From Bdellovibrionales bacterium GWA1_52_35 (GTDB lineage: Bacteria; Bdellovibrionota; UBA1018), in contig MEPO01000021.1 in assembly GCA_001769805.1 (NCBI GenBank), forward strand, positions 124,001 through 188,000: a stretch of DNA of 64,000 nt. Reading direction: 5' to 3'. The notes beneath the pieces are model-generated. The model was not told where the DNA came from. It searched no databases and saw only the letters and a program-made list of their open reading frames with translations. Shown in pieces: positions 39,627 through 49,002 of this stretch; the first letter of the stretch is position 1; each line of letters begins with the position of its first letter. The position numbers and the translations under genes were made by a program.

Positions 39627-40481
39627 ATGCCCACTCTCATCGCCGCGAAGCCCGTTGTCGAAAAATTACGTCTCACCACTGAAGAACGCTCACGCGCGTT
39701 CAGGAAGAAGTACGGGAGAGCCCCCAAGCTTGCGGTGGTGCTCGTCGGAGAAAACCCGGCCAGTGTGATTTATACGCGCAAAAAGGGCGAAACTGCGATT
39801 GCTATGGGAATGGAACATGTCTCGGTGACCTTTCCGGACACAGCCACTCCTGATGAAGTGAAGGCCGCTATCGACAAGCTTAACACCGATCCGCACGTGG
39901 ACGGAATTCTCATTCAGCGCCCTCTTCCCAAAAGCTTCAAAGAGGAAGAAGTTCTCTACTGGGTCGCGCCCGCGAAGGACGTGGACGCCTTCCACCCGGA
40001 GAACACAGGACGTCTTTCTCTTGGCCTTCCCTGTTTCAAGCCCTGCACTCCCGCCGGAGTCATGGAACTGTTAAAATTTTATGGAGTCAATCCCGCAGGC
40101 AAACTGGCTTGTGTCATTGGGCGTAGCTCGATCGTGGGTAAACCGATGGCGGCGCTTTTGCTGCAAGCCGATGCAACCGTTTTGCATTGCCACAGCAAAA
40201 CCCCCAACCTCAAGCAGATCGCAAACCAGGCTGACATCGTTGTTGTTGCTGCAGGTAAACCAGGTTTAGTTGATTCATCCTATATTAAAACCGGTGCGAT
40301 CGTAATCGATGTTGGCATTCACCGCACGGACGCCGGCAAAGTCGTTGGCGATGTCATTTTTGATGATGTCGCCGCGAAGGCCTCTGCAATCACCCCCGTC
40401 CCGGGAGGCGTAGGGCCCATGACTATTGCGGTGCTCCTCGAAAACACGATCTGGGCTGCTGAGCAGCGAGAGAGCAAATAG
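39627..40481 (+). CDS. folD: Methylenetetrahydrofolate dehydrogenase/cyclohydrolase
   Basis: FolD interconverts 5,10-methylene- and 10-formyl-tetrahydrofolate. The 284-residue protein has the catalytic lysine region YTRKKGETAIAMGM near residue 47, DGILIQRPLP, and the NADP motif GRSSIVGKPMAALL near 162, ending TPVPGGVGPMTIA. ATG at 39627 chosen over an upstream in-frame GTG-type start because the family begins here. Directly upstream of gcvT, which produces its methylene-THF substrate. Confidence 0.95.
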   Translation: MPTLIAAKPVVEKLRLTTEERSRAFRKKYGRAPKLAVVLVGENPASVIYTRKKGETAIAMGMEHVSVTFPDTATPDEVKAAIDKLNTDPHVDGILIQRPLPKSFKEEEVLYWVAPAKDVDAFHPENTGRLSLGLPCFKPCTPAGVMELLKFYGVNPAGKLACVIGRSSIVGKPMAALLLQADATVLHCHSKTPNLKQIANQADIVVVAAGKPGLVDSSYIKTGAIVIDVGIHRTDAGKVVGDVIFDDVAAKASAITPVPGGVGPMTIAVLLENTIWAAEQRESK

Positions 40482-40500
40482 TTTTTTAGAGCCCTAGTGC

Positions 40501-40530
40501 TAGACACACGCGCTGCAGCGGGTGTACAAA
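40501..40530 (+). promoter_or_regulatory. gcvT promoter candidate, leaderless
   Basis: TAGACA (40501-40506), 18-base spacer and TACAAA (40525-40530), then exactly six bases to the ATG at 40537. There is no Shine-Dalgarno before that ATG. Confidence 0.5.
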
Positions 40531-40536
40531 TTCTAC

Positions 40537-41664
40537 ATGCTAAAACGAACCGCAATGTATGAAGAGCACAAGCGTCTCGGGGGTCGTCTCATCGACTTCG
40601 GAGGCTGGGAATTACCGGTCCAATATACCGGGGTTATGGACGAGCACCTTGCCTGCCGGAATGCCGTCGGCCTTTTTGACGTCAGTCATATGGGCGAAGT
40701 GCATGTGGAAGGCACCGCATCCGAAGCTTTCGTCAATTACCTGGTCAGCAATGACTGTGTGAAACTGAATATCAAACAGGCGCTTTACACCGAAATGTGC
40801 AATCACCGGGGCGGCATCGTCGATGACCTGCTTGTTTATCGCCGCGCCAAAGATCGCTTCTTTTTGGTCGTGAATGCGAGCAACTCCGATAAAGATTTTG
40901 CTCACATGAAAAAGATTGAAACGGAGTTCACCCAGAAGAATCCCAATGCTGGATCCCTCAGTGTGACCAACGAGAGTTCCAAGTACACGCAGATCGCAGT
41001 TCAGGGCCGTCACGCGGAAGCCATCGTTCAAACGATGACCAAGACACCGCTGAGCCCAATCAAGTACTACTGGTTTGATGAAGGCACCGTACTGAACGGA
41101 ATTCCTGCAATCATCGCCCGTACCGGATATACCGGTGAGGACGGCTTTGAATTATACGTTGCCTGGGACAAGGGTCCCGAAGTCTGGCGGGCCTGCCTCG
41201 AAGCAGGTGCCAAGTACGGTATCAAGCCCATTGGACTCGGCGCCCGTGATACTCTACGCCTCGAAATGAAGTTTCCGCTTTACGGCCATGAACTGAGCGA
41301 TGAAACGAATCCCTACGCTGCAGGCGTCGGCTGGGTGGTTAAGCCCAACAAGGGAACGGATTTCGTCGGCAGAGAAGCCGTCTTGAAGGCAAAAGAAAAG
41401 GGGCTGCCCTATCATTCCGTCGGTTTGAAATTGCTTGAACGTGGAATTCCCCGGCAGGGCTATGGAATTTACACTGCTGATGGCAAAACCAAGGTGGGAG
41501 AAGTCACCAGTGGTACCCAGTCCCCTTCTCTCGGAATCGCCATCGCGATTGCAAACATCGCAATTCCGCAATCCAGTGTCGGAACTAAACTGACCGTTGA
41601 TATTCGCGGCACAAAAGTTCCTGCTGAAGTAACCCCAACGCCTTTTTACAAAAGACCATACTAA
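40537..41664 (+). CDS. gcvT: Glycine cleavage system T protein (aminomethyltransferase)
   Basis: A 375-residue protein transferring the methylene of aminomethyl-lipoyl GcvH to tetrahydrofolate. It starts MLKRTAMYEEHKRLGGRLIDFGGWELPVQY, which defines the ATG at 40537. It has FDVSHMGEVHV, the folate-site GYTGEDGFELYV near 210 and GLGARDTLRLEMKFPLYGHEL. gcvH follows after 10 bases, and gcvP is convergent downstream. Confidence 0.97.
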   Translation: MLKRTAMYEEHKRLGGRLIDFGGWELPVQYTGVMDEHLACRNAVGLFDVSHMGEVHVEGTASEAFVNYLVSNDCVKLNIKQALYTEMCNHRGGIVDDLLVYRRAKDRFFLVVNASNSDKDFAHMKKIETEFTQKNPNAGSLSVTNESSKYTQIAVQGRHAEAIVQTMTKTPLSPIKYYWFDEGTVLNGIPAIIARTGYTGEDGFELYVAWDKGPEVWRACLEAGAKYGIKPIGLGARDTLRLEMKFPLYGHELSDETNPYAAGVGWVVKPNKGTDFVGREAVLKAKEKGLPYHSVGLKLLERGIPRQGYGIYTADGKTKVGEVTSGTQSPSLGIAIAIANIAIPQSSVGTKLTVDIRGTKVPAEVTPTPFYKRPY

Positions 41665-41674
41665 GGAGAAATCA

Positions 41675-42061
41675 ATGAGCTTTCCAAATAACTACAAATA
41701 CACCAAAGATCACGAATGGGCCCTTGTTGAAGGCAACACAGTCACTGTTGGCGTTACTGCACACGCCGCCAGCGCACTGGGAGACATCGTTTATGTGGAA
41801 CTTCCGGAAGTAGGCCGGACACTGAAGCACGGTGAAACCTTCGGAGTTGTCGAAAGCATCAAAGCCGTTTCTGACCTCTACTCTCCGATCAGCGGCAAGG
41901 TAACTGCTTCGAATGCTGCGCTTGTGAATGAACCCGCCATGATCAATCAAGACCCCCACGGCAAAGCTTGGATGGTCAAGATGGAACTGACGGATGCATC
42001 CACGCTGAACAATCTGATGGATGCCGCCGCCTACAATCAGTTCGTGGCCACGCTGAAGTAA
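41675..42061 (+). CDS. gcvH: Glycine cleavage system H protein
   Basis: A 128-residue lipoyl carrier. The lipoylated lysine is in VVESIKAVSDLYSPISG (Lys 64). Typical YTKDHEWALVE start and GKAWMVKMELTD are present. Ribosome site AAGGAG before ATG. It carries the aminomethyl group between GcvP and GcvT and lies between them. Confidence 0.97.
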   Translation: MSFPNNYKYTKDHEWALVEGNTVTVGVTAHAASALGDIVYVELPEVGRTLKHGETFGVVESIKAVSDLYSPISGKVTASNAALVNEPAMINQDPHGKAWMVKMELTDASTLNNLMDAAAYNQFVATLK

Positions 42062-42082
42062 TTTAGTTTTCTGATTTGATAG

Positions 42083-42116
42083 AAAGCCGCAGCTCAATGA
42101 GCTGCGGCTTTTTTGT
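42083..42116 (+). terminator. Rho-independent terminator after gcvH
   Basis: AGCCGCAGCTCA and TGAGCTGCGGCT form a perfect 12-pair stem with an AA loop-adjacent centre, followed by TTTTTT. Confidence 0.95.
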
Positions 42117-42130
42117 TTTCTATTTGAAAT

Positions 42131-45043
42131 CTAGCTTTGATAGCTCTCGATCGGTGCACAGGTGCAAATCAACTGACGATCACCGAGCACGTTGTTGATA
42201 CGCGAAACGGCTGGCCAGAACTTGCTTTCCCTTGTGTCACGCGTCGGAAAGGCAGCCTGTTCACGCGTGTATGGGCGAGTCCACTCAGTGCGTGCGATCT
42301 GCTCGGCAGTATGCGGGGCATTCTTCAGCAGATTATTCTGCCGATCCGCCTTGCCACTTTCAATTTCGGCAATTTCTTTCCGAATCGCAATCATCGCATC
42401 ACAGAACCGATCCAGTTCACGTTTCGGCTCGCTCTCGGTTGGCTCTACCATCAATGTGCCAGGAACCGGGAAAGACATGGTCGGTGCGTGAAATCCGTAA
42501 TCCATCAGGCGCTTGGTCACATCTTCGGCTTCAATCCCAGTCTTATCCTTAATTGGTCTCAGATCAAAGATGCACTCATGGGCAATCATTCCCTCTTTTC
42601 CGGTATAAAGAACCGGATAATGGGGTGCGAGTTTCTTTGCGATGTAATTCGCATTAAGGATCGCGACTTCAGTGGCTTGCTTCAGGCCCTCGGCTCCCAT
42701 CATAGTGATGTACATCCAGGAAATCGGCAAAATGCTCGCGCTACCCCAAGGAGCTGCAGAAATAGGACCAATAGCCTGATTTCCAGAGGTTGCAACAACG
42801 GGATGACCGGGAAGAAACGGGGCCAGGTGTGCCTTTACTCCGATCGGACCCACTCCGGGCCCACCGCCGCCGTGAGGAATGGCAAACGTTTTGTGGAGAT
42901 TCAGATGGCAGACATCTGCGCCAATGTCTGCCGGGCGACACAGTCCAACCTGGGCATTCATATTGGCGCCATCCATGTAAACCTGACCACCATGCTGATG
43001 AATAATCTGACAGATTTCGAGAATAGCCTCTTCAAAAACACCGTGAGTGGAAGGATAAGTCACCATAAAGGCCGCAAGATTTTTTGAATGCTCCATGGCT
43101 TTGGCCTTCAGGTCGTTAACATCGATGTTTCCGCTTGAGTCACAATCAACCACGACGACCTTCATTCCGGCCAAACTGGCGCTGGCTGGATTTGTTCCGT
43201 GTGCGGACTTTGGAATCAGGCAGATATCGCGATGCGCTTCATTGCGCGTCTCATGATATTTTTTGATAACCAGAAGTCCTGCATATTCGCCCTGAGCTCC
43301 AGCGTTAGGTTGCAAGGACACTGCAGAAAATCCTGTAATCTCAGCCAACATTCCCTCGAGCTGTTTGAAAAGCTTCAGATAGCCCCTTGTCTGTTCCGGT
43401 GAGGCAAATGGATGCATGCGGGAAAAATCGGCCCAGCTGATCGGATACATCTCGGCGGCAGCGTTCAGCTTCATCGTGCAAGAACCAAGAGGGATCATGG
43501 AAGCTACAAGCGATAAGTCCTTGGTTTGGAGCCGGTGCAGATACCGAAGCATATCGGTTTCCGAATGATATTGATTGAATACGGGGTGAGTGAGAAAAGC
43601 GCTCTTCCGGGTCAACGATGCCGGGATCACAGATCCCTTTTTAGAAACACTTGCCAGAAGGTCATTCACCTTGAGGTCTGATGTGCGTCCTTTTGCTTTG
43701 GCAAAGATCGCCAAAAGATCCGAGAGATCTTGCGCCGAAGTGGCCTCATCACAAGAAATGCCTACGTGCTCGGAATCAATTATTCTGACATTGATCTTCG
43801 CCTGCGTTGCTGCCTGAACAAGGGCCTGTTGTGCTTTTGTGTCTGCTTTAATGAAAAGCGTGTCAAAGAATGCAGTCTCGTCCATTTCATAACCGAGGGT
43901 TTTAAGTCCTTCCTTCAAAACTCGGGCGAGAAGGTGAACACGCTCTGCAATCTTACGAACACCTTCGGGTCCATGATAAACCGCATACATGCTGGCCATA
44001 ATGGCTAACAAAACTTGAGCAGTGCAGATATTGCTTGTCGCCTTGTCGCGCCGGATATGTTGTTCACGAGTCTGCAGAGCGAGACGAATTGCCGGTTTTC
44101 CATCTGCATCTTTGGAAAGTCCAACGATGCGGCCCGGGGCCAGGCGTTTGTATTCATCTTTTACCGCAAGATAGGCGGCGTGTGGCCCGCCGAACCCGAT
44201 AGGTACGCCAAATCGTTGGGTGCTCCCGACTGCGATGTCTGCTCCCAGTTCCGCTGGCGGGGTGAGAATTGCAAGACTCAGAATATCGGCTGCTATAACA
44301 ACCAGGGCTTCTGCCGCGTGTACGCGATCAATGAAGGATTTTAGCTCTCGAACGGTACCGTCTGCCGCAGGATATTGCAGCAAGGCGCCAAAAATCGGCT
44401 TTGAGAAATCGAATGTTTCTGCATCACCAACTATGATCTTGATGTTAAAGGGCTTGGCACGAGTGCGAACGACTTCGATAGTTTGCGGGAAACAGTCTTT
44501 CGAAACAAAGAACGATTTCGATTCATCTCGTCCTTTTATCCCAAAACACATATTCATTGCTTCGGCGGCCGCCGTGCCCTCGTCAAGCAAGGAGGCGTTC
44601 GAGACCGGGAAGCCCGTCATATCAGAAACCATCGTCTGGAAGTTCAGTAGAGCTTCCAAGCGACCTTGAGAAATTTCTGCCTGATACGGGGTATACTGCG
44701 TATACCACCCTGGATTTTCAAAGATATTTCTCTGAATGACCGGAGGAGTAACTGTGTTGTAATAACCCATCCCGATAAAGCTTCTGAACACTTGATTTTC
44801 GTCTGCGATTTTGCGGACCGCCGCCAACGCCTCGTATTCACTCAATGCCTCTGGCAAGCGCAGTCCCTGCTTCAGTCGAATCTGTTTGGGAACCGTTGCC
44901 CCTGCAAGTTCGTCCAAAGACGAAAAGCCCAAAAACTGCAACATCTCGCTCCGCTCTTTAGCACTTGGGCCCAAATGACGGTTTACGAAACGATCCGAAT
45001 ACCTCAGAGACTCATTTGTGTTGTTCATATGTTTTATATTCAT
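42131..45043 (-). CDS. gcvP: Glycine dehydrogenase (decarboxylating), one-chain P protein
   Basis: The 970-residue PLP enzyme decarboxylates glycine and passes aminomethyl to GcvH. It is the single-chain form, in which the N- and C-halves (GcvPA and GcvPB in many bacteria) are fused. The PLP lysine is in [18 protein letters not shown] near residue 717, and the first half begins with [22 protein letters not shown]. It faces gcvTH convergently with the terminator between them. A start at MNNT five codons in is equally possible. Confidence 0.96.
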   Translation of the reverse strand: MNIKHMNNTNESLRYSDRFVNRHLGPSAKERSEMLQFLGFSSLDELAGATVPKQIRLKQGLRLPEALSEYEALAAVRKIADENQVFRSFIGMGYYNTVTPPVIQRNIFENPGWYTQYTPYQAEISQGRLEALLNFQTMVSDMTGFPVSNASLLDEGTAAAEAMNMCFGIKGRDESKSFFVSKDCFPQTIEVVRTRAKPFNIKIIVGDAETFDFSKPIFGALLQYPAADGTVRELKSFIDRVHAAEALVVIAADILSLAILTPPAELGADIAVGSTQRFGVPIGFGGPHAAYLAVKDEYKRLAPGRIVGLSKDADGKPAIRLALQTREQHIRRDKATSNICTAQVLLAIMASMYAVYHGPEGVRKIAERVHLLARVLKEGLKTLGYEMDETAFFDTLFIKADTKAQQALVQAATQAKINVRIIDSEHVGISCDEATSAQDLSDLLAIFAKAKGRTSDLKVNDLLASVSKKGSVIPASLTRKSAFLTHPVFNQYHSETDMLRYLHRLQTKDLSLVASMIPLGSCTMKLNAAAEMYPISWADFSRMHPFASPEQTRGYLKLFKQLEGMLAEITGFSAVSLQPNAGAQGEYAGLLVIKKYHETRNEAHRDICLIPKSAHGTNPASASLAGMKVVVVDCDSSGNIDVNDLKAKAMEHSKNLAAFMVTYPSTHGVFEEAILEICQIIHQHGGQVYMDGANMNAQVGLCRPADIGADVCHLNLHKTFAIPHGGGGPGVGPIGVKAHLAPFLPGHPVVATSGNQAIGPISAAPWGSASILPISWMYITMMGAEGLKQATEVAILNANYIAKKLAPHYPVLYTGKEGMIAHECIFDLRPIKDKTGIEAEDVTKRLMDYGFHAPTMSFPVPGTLMVEPTESEPKRELDRFCDAMIAIRKEIAEIESGKADRQNNLLKNAPHTAEQIARTEWTRPYTREQAAFPTRDTRESKFWPAVSRINNVLGDRQLICTCAPIESYQS

Positions 45044-45148
45044 ACCAAGCCTTATTTCGAATCACCTCAAAAAAAGTCTTGACTACTTTTATTGGGTACA
45101 CCCTTGAGAACTTGGGTCCGATGGGGTTATGGTCCCCACTCACTCAAA

Positions 45149-45502
45149 ATGACCGATAAGCAAGAGAGCCCAACAGACATGCCGAATTCAGCCACCCAGA
45201 TTTCGAACCGCTCCAGAAGCCATGTCGGATCTCCCGTTGCTGTTGATTTTACCAAAATCTTCAACACTGCGTTGGTTACTAGCCGCCCCACTGAAGCACC
45301 AGACTTCTTTGCTGAGTTATTTACTTTGATGGAGTCACCCGAGTGCAAAGCGATGATCGCCTCTGCTCAGCGCCTTTCTGAGGAAGAGGGCATCTCGGCC
45401 CAAGAGGCTTCTGAAAGAATTATCCGGGTATTCAGGAAAATGGATAAGATCTGGACGAGCTATTTGACCCAGGAAGGCCGAGATCGCGTTTTGAATTCCT
45501 GA
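45149..45502 (+). CDS. Small conserved-looking protein of unknown function
   Basis: A 117-residue frame starting ATG at 45149, divergent from gcvP and convergent with the TonB-like gene one base after its stop. Helical, with charged C-terminal half (SEEEGISAQEASERIIRVFRKMDKIW). No signal, membrane segment or domain recognised. Could be a regulator-binding helix protein; weak evidence that it is a gene beyond its clean reading frame and lack of overlap with others. Confidence 0.6.
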   Translation: MTDKQESPTDMPNSATQISNRSRSHVGSPVAVDFTKIFNTALVTSRPTEAPDFFAELFTLMESPECKAMIASAQRLSEEEGISAQEASERIIRVFRKMDKIWTSYLTQEGRDRVLNS

Positions 45503-45503
45503 A

Positions 45504-46373
45504 TCAGGTCTTTAGGATGAATTCCCAAGGAATTTGAATTTCTCCGTTGCGATCAACTATCCCCCTGGGTGGGTTTGGGAATGGTCCTGCCTTATTGAAA
45601 GCATTGATTGCCGCGTCATCCAGGTCATGCACACCCGATTCTCCCACAATACTGACCCGGGTAATCTCCCCTTTGGGATTGAGAGTGACCACCACTTTTG
45701 TTGTATGGTCCATGTCCGACGCCAATTGCCGCCCCGTTCTATAGAACTTCGTCAGCTTTGTTCTTAAAATCGGAACCCATGCACGATCCAGGCGCTCTCT
45801 GATTCTTTGAAAATACCCGTAGAATACATATTCCTTTGTATTGAGCGCCGTTCTTGAGGCCTCAGCAAAACCCTTAACATAATCTTGAGGATTCCCGCCG
45901 GTGTTCCACCGAGCCTCTGCTCCATCATCTCTCAGTAATTCTGTTCTCTGAGAGAGCGCGGCTGGAACCGCAACACCAAAGTTGGAAAGAGCTTTTTCAG
46001 GTTCTTCTGATTTTATTTTGGGTTTTGCCGTCTTTTCACGAGACGCCTTGCCCATCGCGATCATCTTTTCACGATTGACAGTCTGCTCATCCACGATCTG
46101 CGTTCTCTCACCAAGAAAAGCGTCTTTAGCTGCGGTTTTGACTTCTTTGCCGCGCTCTGTTTGGACAATTTGCTGCCGGACACGATTCTGATCCAAGGGC
46201 CGTGAAGCAGGGGTTGCCGGAGAGACACGGCGGTGCTCAAGCTCTACCCATATTTTTCGAGAACTCGGGTTTAAGGCTGGTCGCTGCAAGGTCAGAATAC
46301 CACACGCAAATACCAGAAACGCGTGCAGTATCAGAGACAGCGAAAATGAACTGCGCAGAAAACGAACTCCCAT
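45504..46373 (-). CDS. TonB-like energy transducer protein
   Basis: A 289-residue protein with an N-terminal anchor helix (residues 11-29) and a charged periplasmic linker rich in Lys/Glu. It ends in a C-terminal TonB/TolA-type domain with TKVVVTLNPKGEITRVSIVGESGVHDLDDAAINAFNKAG and final PNPPRGI. TonB domains contact outer-membrane receptors. It lies 34 bases after PBP1A in the same direction. ExbB/ExbD are not seen here, so the motor partner is elsewhere. Confidence 0.82.
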   Translation of the reverse strand: MGVRFLRSSFSLSLILHAFLVFACGILTLQRPALNPSSRKIWVELEHRRVSPATPASRPLDQNRVRQQIVQTERGKEVKTAAKDAFLGERTQIVDEQTVNREKMIAMGKASREKTAKPKIKSEEPEKALSNFGVAVPAALSQRTELLRDDGAEARWNTGGNPQDYVKGFAEASRTALNTKEYVFYGYFQRIRERLDRAWVPILRTKLTKFYRTGRQLASDMDHTTKVVVTLNPKGEITRVSIVGESGVHDLDDAAINAFNKAGPFPNPPRGIVDRNGEIQIPWEFILKT

Positions 46374-46407
46374 TGGGATAATACCACTCCCATTTTCATT
46401 TTCGGCA

Positions 46408-49002
46408 CTAATCTAAATCTTCTTTAAAATATTCAGAATTGCCTTCTGGATCGGGTTTAACTCGTCCGTAACTCATGGATTCTTTCGGTTCAGTGCCCTC
46501 AATAAATGCTTCATTGATTGCATTGGAAGAGTTGGGTGGCGCGAGTTTTCCGCTGTGAGGATCAATCGTTGCGAAAACCACCCCGGGTGGCACAACGAAA
46601 TCGTCCGGAGCATACGGCTTTACCGCTTCTTTCATAAAGCTGACCCAAATCGGAAGTGCAGCTCGCGCTCCGGTTTCACCCTTGCCCATCGTTTTCTGTC
46701 CGTCGTACCCCACCCAAACTCCCGTCACAATTTGAGGAGTAAAACCCATAAACCATGCGTCGAGAAAATCATTCGTTGTACCTGTTTTTCCGGCGGCCGG
46801 GCGTGCCAGGCTTTTGGCTTCATGCCCGGTGCCGTATGCAACGACTTCTTTCATCAGATGAGACATCACATAGGCGACCCGTGGATCCAGGACCTGGTCC
46901 GGGTCATCCACTAGCGGATACGCATCTACGCCGAGCAGGGGGTTGAAAGAAGCAGCCGCAGCCGGCTGCTCAGCACCGCTGGTCAACTGGACTGGGTTTT
47001 CACTTTGCTGAGGGGAAACCTGCGCCATTTTATATATGGAGGGTTGAGGCTTCTGTTCTTCGAGCAACTGTCCGTCACGATCAAAGATTTTCATAAAAAA
47101 ACCTGGGGCGACTTTGCGGCCCATTCGTGGAAACAAGGCATAGGCACGCGTCAAGTCCATCAGGGAAACCGTGGCGCTTCCAAGGGCAATCGACAGGTCC
47201 AAAGGGAATTGCGAGCTGATGCCTATTCGCTTCGCGTAATCAATCATTCGGGACACCTGAATACTCTGGACCAACTTGATGGTCGGAACATTCCTCGATT
47301 TTATCAAGGCTTGACGAAAAGTGGTGTCTCCGTGGAATTTTTCATCAAAGTTTGCCGGCTTCCACTTCCCGGAATCCGAGTCTTCATAAATGATCGGAGA
47401 ATCCACAATCACTGAGGCAGGCGTGAAACCCCTTTCCAGCGCGGCAGAGTAAATGATGGGCTTGAAGGCCGAGCCGGGCTGCCGGAGCGCCTGAATTGCG
47501 CGATTAAATTCAGAATGCTCGAAATCATAGCCGCCCTCCATCGCGAGAACATAACCTGTCGTTGCATCGATCGATAAAATTGCACCCTGCAACTCTGGCC
47601 TCTGGTCCAGACTCACCACGACGGGCTTTTTTGTCTGGTCTTCGACTCGAACAAGGATCACATCCCCTTTTTGCAAAATTTTCGATGGTGCGGCATCGCG
47701 CATTCCGCCCAGGGCCCAACTCATCTTATCGGCTGAAAGCTCCGCCAGAGTTGCACCAACCATCACTCCCGCTGATTTCTTTCTGTCATTCAGGCTGGTG
47801 ACGACTGCCCGGTATGTCTTGCCGGGTTTCAAAAGCTGGCTTTCCGTTTCAATTCCTGCAAACTTCATTGCGGCGTCTGAATCCATCCGCCCCTCGGGCA
47901 TCAGCAGTTCGAAACCCACTTCCTTCTGAAGCAGTTCCGCGCGAATATCCCGGAGTTTCTTTTCTATGTCTTCCGCGCTCGCCAAGTGTTCCGTGGGGCC
48001 GCGGAAACCCATTCTCTTGTCAACAGCTTCCAGTCCATCGCGAAGGCTTTTGGAGGCCACGCGCATCAGCTCGGCAGAACCCGGCACAATCACCGTCAGC
48101 GCGTCTTCATAGACTGCTTTTTCGCCGTATTTTTCCGTCAGATATCGGCGGAGATGCTCGACCCAGTACGAGGCATATCGCTTGTTGATATCCTCATCTC
48201 GATACACTTTCAAGGGAAGGGTTGCCGCGTCACTCATTTCCGCTTGCGTAATGAACTTGTTTTCAAACATTCTCCGAAGCACATAGAGTTGCCGGTCTTT
48301 CGCTTTTTTGGGATTCAAGATCGGACTGTATTTGCTTGGCGCCTGAGGAAGACCAGCCAGCAACGCTGCCTCTGCAACTGTGATCTCCGAAACATCTTTC
48401 TTGAAATAGGTCTGTGTCGCTGCTTGAACCCCGTAAGCTCCGTGCCCTAGATATATCTGGTTCAGGTAGAGATAGAGGATCTGCTGCTTTGACAGGTTTC
48501 TCTCGATACGTGATGCAACAATCACTTCCTTGATCTTTCGAACGAAGCTGCGCTCGGAAGTCAATACCAGAGATTTTGCCACCTGCTGGGTAATGGTGCT
48601 CCCACCCTGAACCACGTGACCAGCCCTGAAGTTTGCAATGGATGCACGCAAGATGCTCGCAATGTTGATTCCGGAATGAGCAAAGAACTGATCATCCTCC
48701 GCTGAGATGAAGGCGCGAATCACGTTTTCCGGGATCTTTTCGAACGGAATCAGATACCGACGTTCTTTGTAAAACTCACCGATAACCTGTTCATTATGTT
48801 GCTGGGGCTGAACTTGTGCCTCAGGACTACTGACAATGATTTTAGTTACTCCAAGAGGTCGGTAATCCTCAACCGCGATGATCTTGGGAAGGTCCCTCGA
48901 AAAATGCCAGGCCACCCCAGCGGCAACCAATGTACCTGCCAGGGTTCCTCCTACAGCTATAATAAAGAAGGTCCTGAATATCCACGCTGGCGTTTTCTTC
49001 AT
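46408..49002 (-). CDS. mrcA: Penicillin-binding protein 1A, bifunctional
   Basis: An 864-residue class A PBP. It has a signal-anchor at the N-terminus, then the glycosyltransferase domain with EDDQFFAHSGI (catalytic Glu) and GGSTITQQVAKSLVL, then an OB-like insert near residues 350-480. The transpeptidase domain has SxxK in PGSAFKPIIYSA, SRN in KSRNVPT and KTGT near residue 740. It makes peptidoglycan strands and cross-links. The ATG overlaps the end of the pseudo-patatin gene by 4 bases, so the two are co-translated. Confidence 0.95.
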   Translation of the reverse strand: MKKTPAWIFRTFFIIAVGGTLAGTLVAAGVAWHFSRDLPKIIAVEDYRPLGVTKIIVSSPEAQVQPQQHNEQVIGEFYKERRYLIPFEKIPENVIRAFISAEDDQFFAHSGINIASILRASIANFRAGHVVQGGSTITQQVAKSLVLTSERSFVRKIKEVIVASRIERNLSKQQILYLYLNQIYLGHGAYGVQAATQTYFKKDVSEITVAEAALLAGLPQAPSKYSPILNPKKAKDRQLYVLRRMFENKFITQAEMSDAATLPLKVYRDEDINKRYASYWVEHLRRYLTEKYGEKAVYEDALTVIVPGSAELMRVASKSLRDGLEAVDKRMGFRGPTEHLASAEDIEKKLRDIRAELLQKEVGFELLMPEGRMDSDAAMKFAGIETESQLLKPGKTYRAVVTSLNDRKKSAGVMVGATLAELSADKMSWALGGMRDAAPSKILQKGDVILVRVEDQTKKPVVVSLDQRPELQGAILSIDATTGYVLAMEGGYDFEHSEFNRAIQALRQPGSAFKPIIYSAALERGFTPASVIVDSPIIYEDSDSGKWKPANFDEKFHGDTTFRQALIKSRNVPTIKLVQSIQVSRMIDYAKRIGISSQFPLDLSIALGSATVSLMDLTRAYALFPRMGRKVAPGFFMKIFDRDGQLLEEQKPQPSIYKMAQVSPQQSENPVQLTSGAEQPAAAASFNPLLGVDAYPLVDDPDQVLDPRVAYVMSHLMKEVVAYGTGHEAKSLARPAAGKTGTTNDFLDAWFMGFTPQIVTGVWVGYDGQKTMGKGETGARAALPIWVSFMKEAVKPYAPDDFVVPPGVVFATIDPHSGKLAPPNSSNAINEAFIEGTEPKESMSYGRVKPDPEGNSEYFKEDLD

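Noticed and set aside
40482..40536. Glycine riboswitch upstream of gcvT
   Set aside because: Only 55 bases separate folD and gcvT, too short for the aptamer, and none of its conserved segments is present; gcvP upstream also lacks it.
42137..43087. Open frame of 316 codons on the plus strand
   Set aside because: Antisense to gcvP, which is full length with all motifs.
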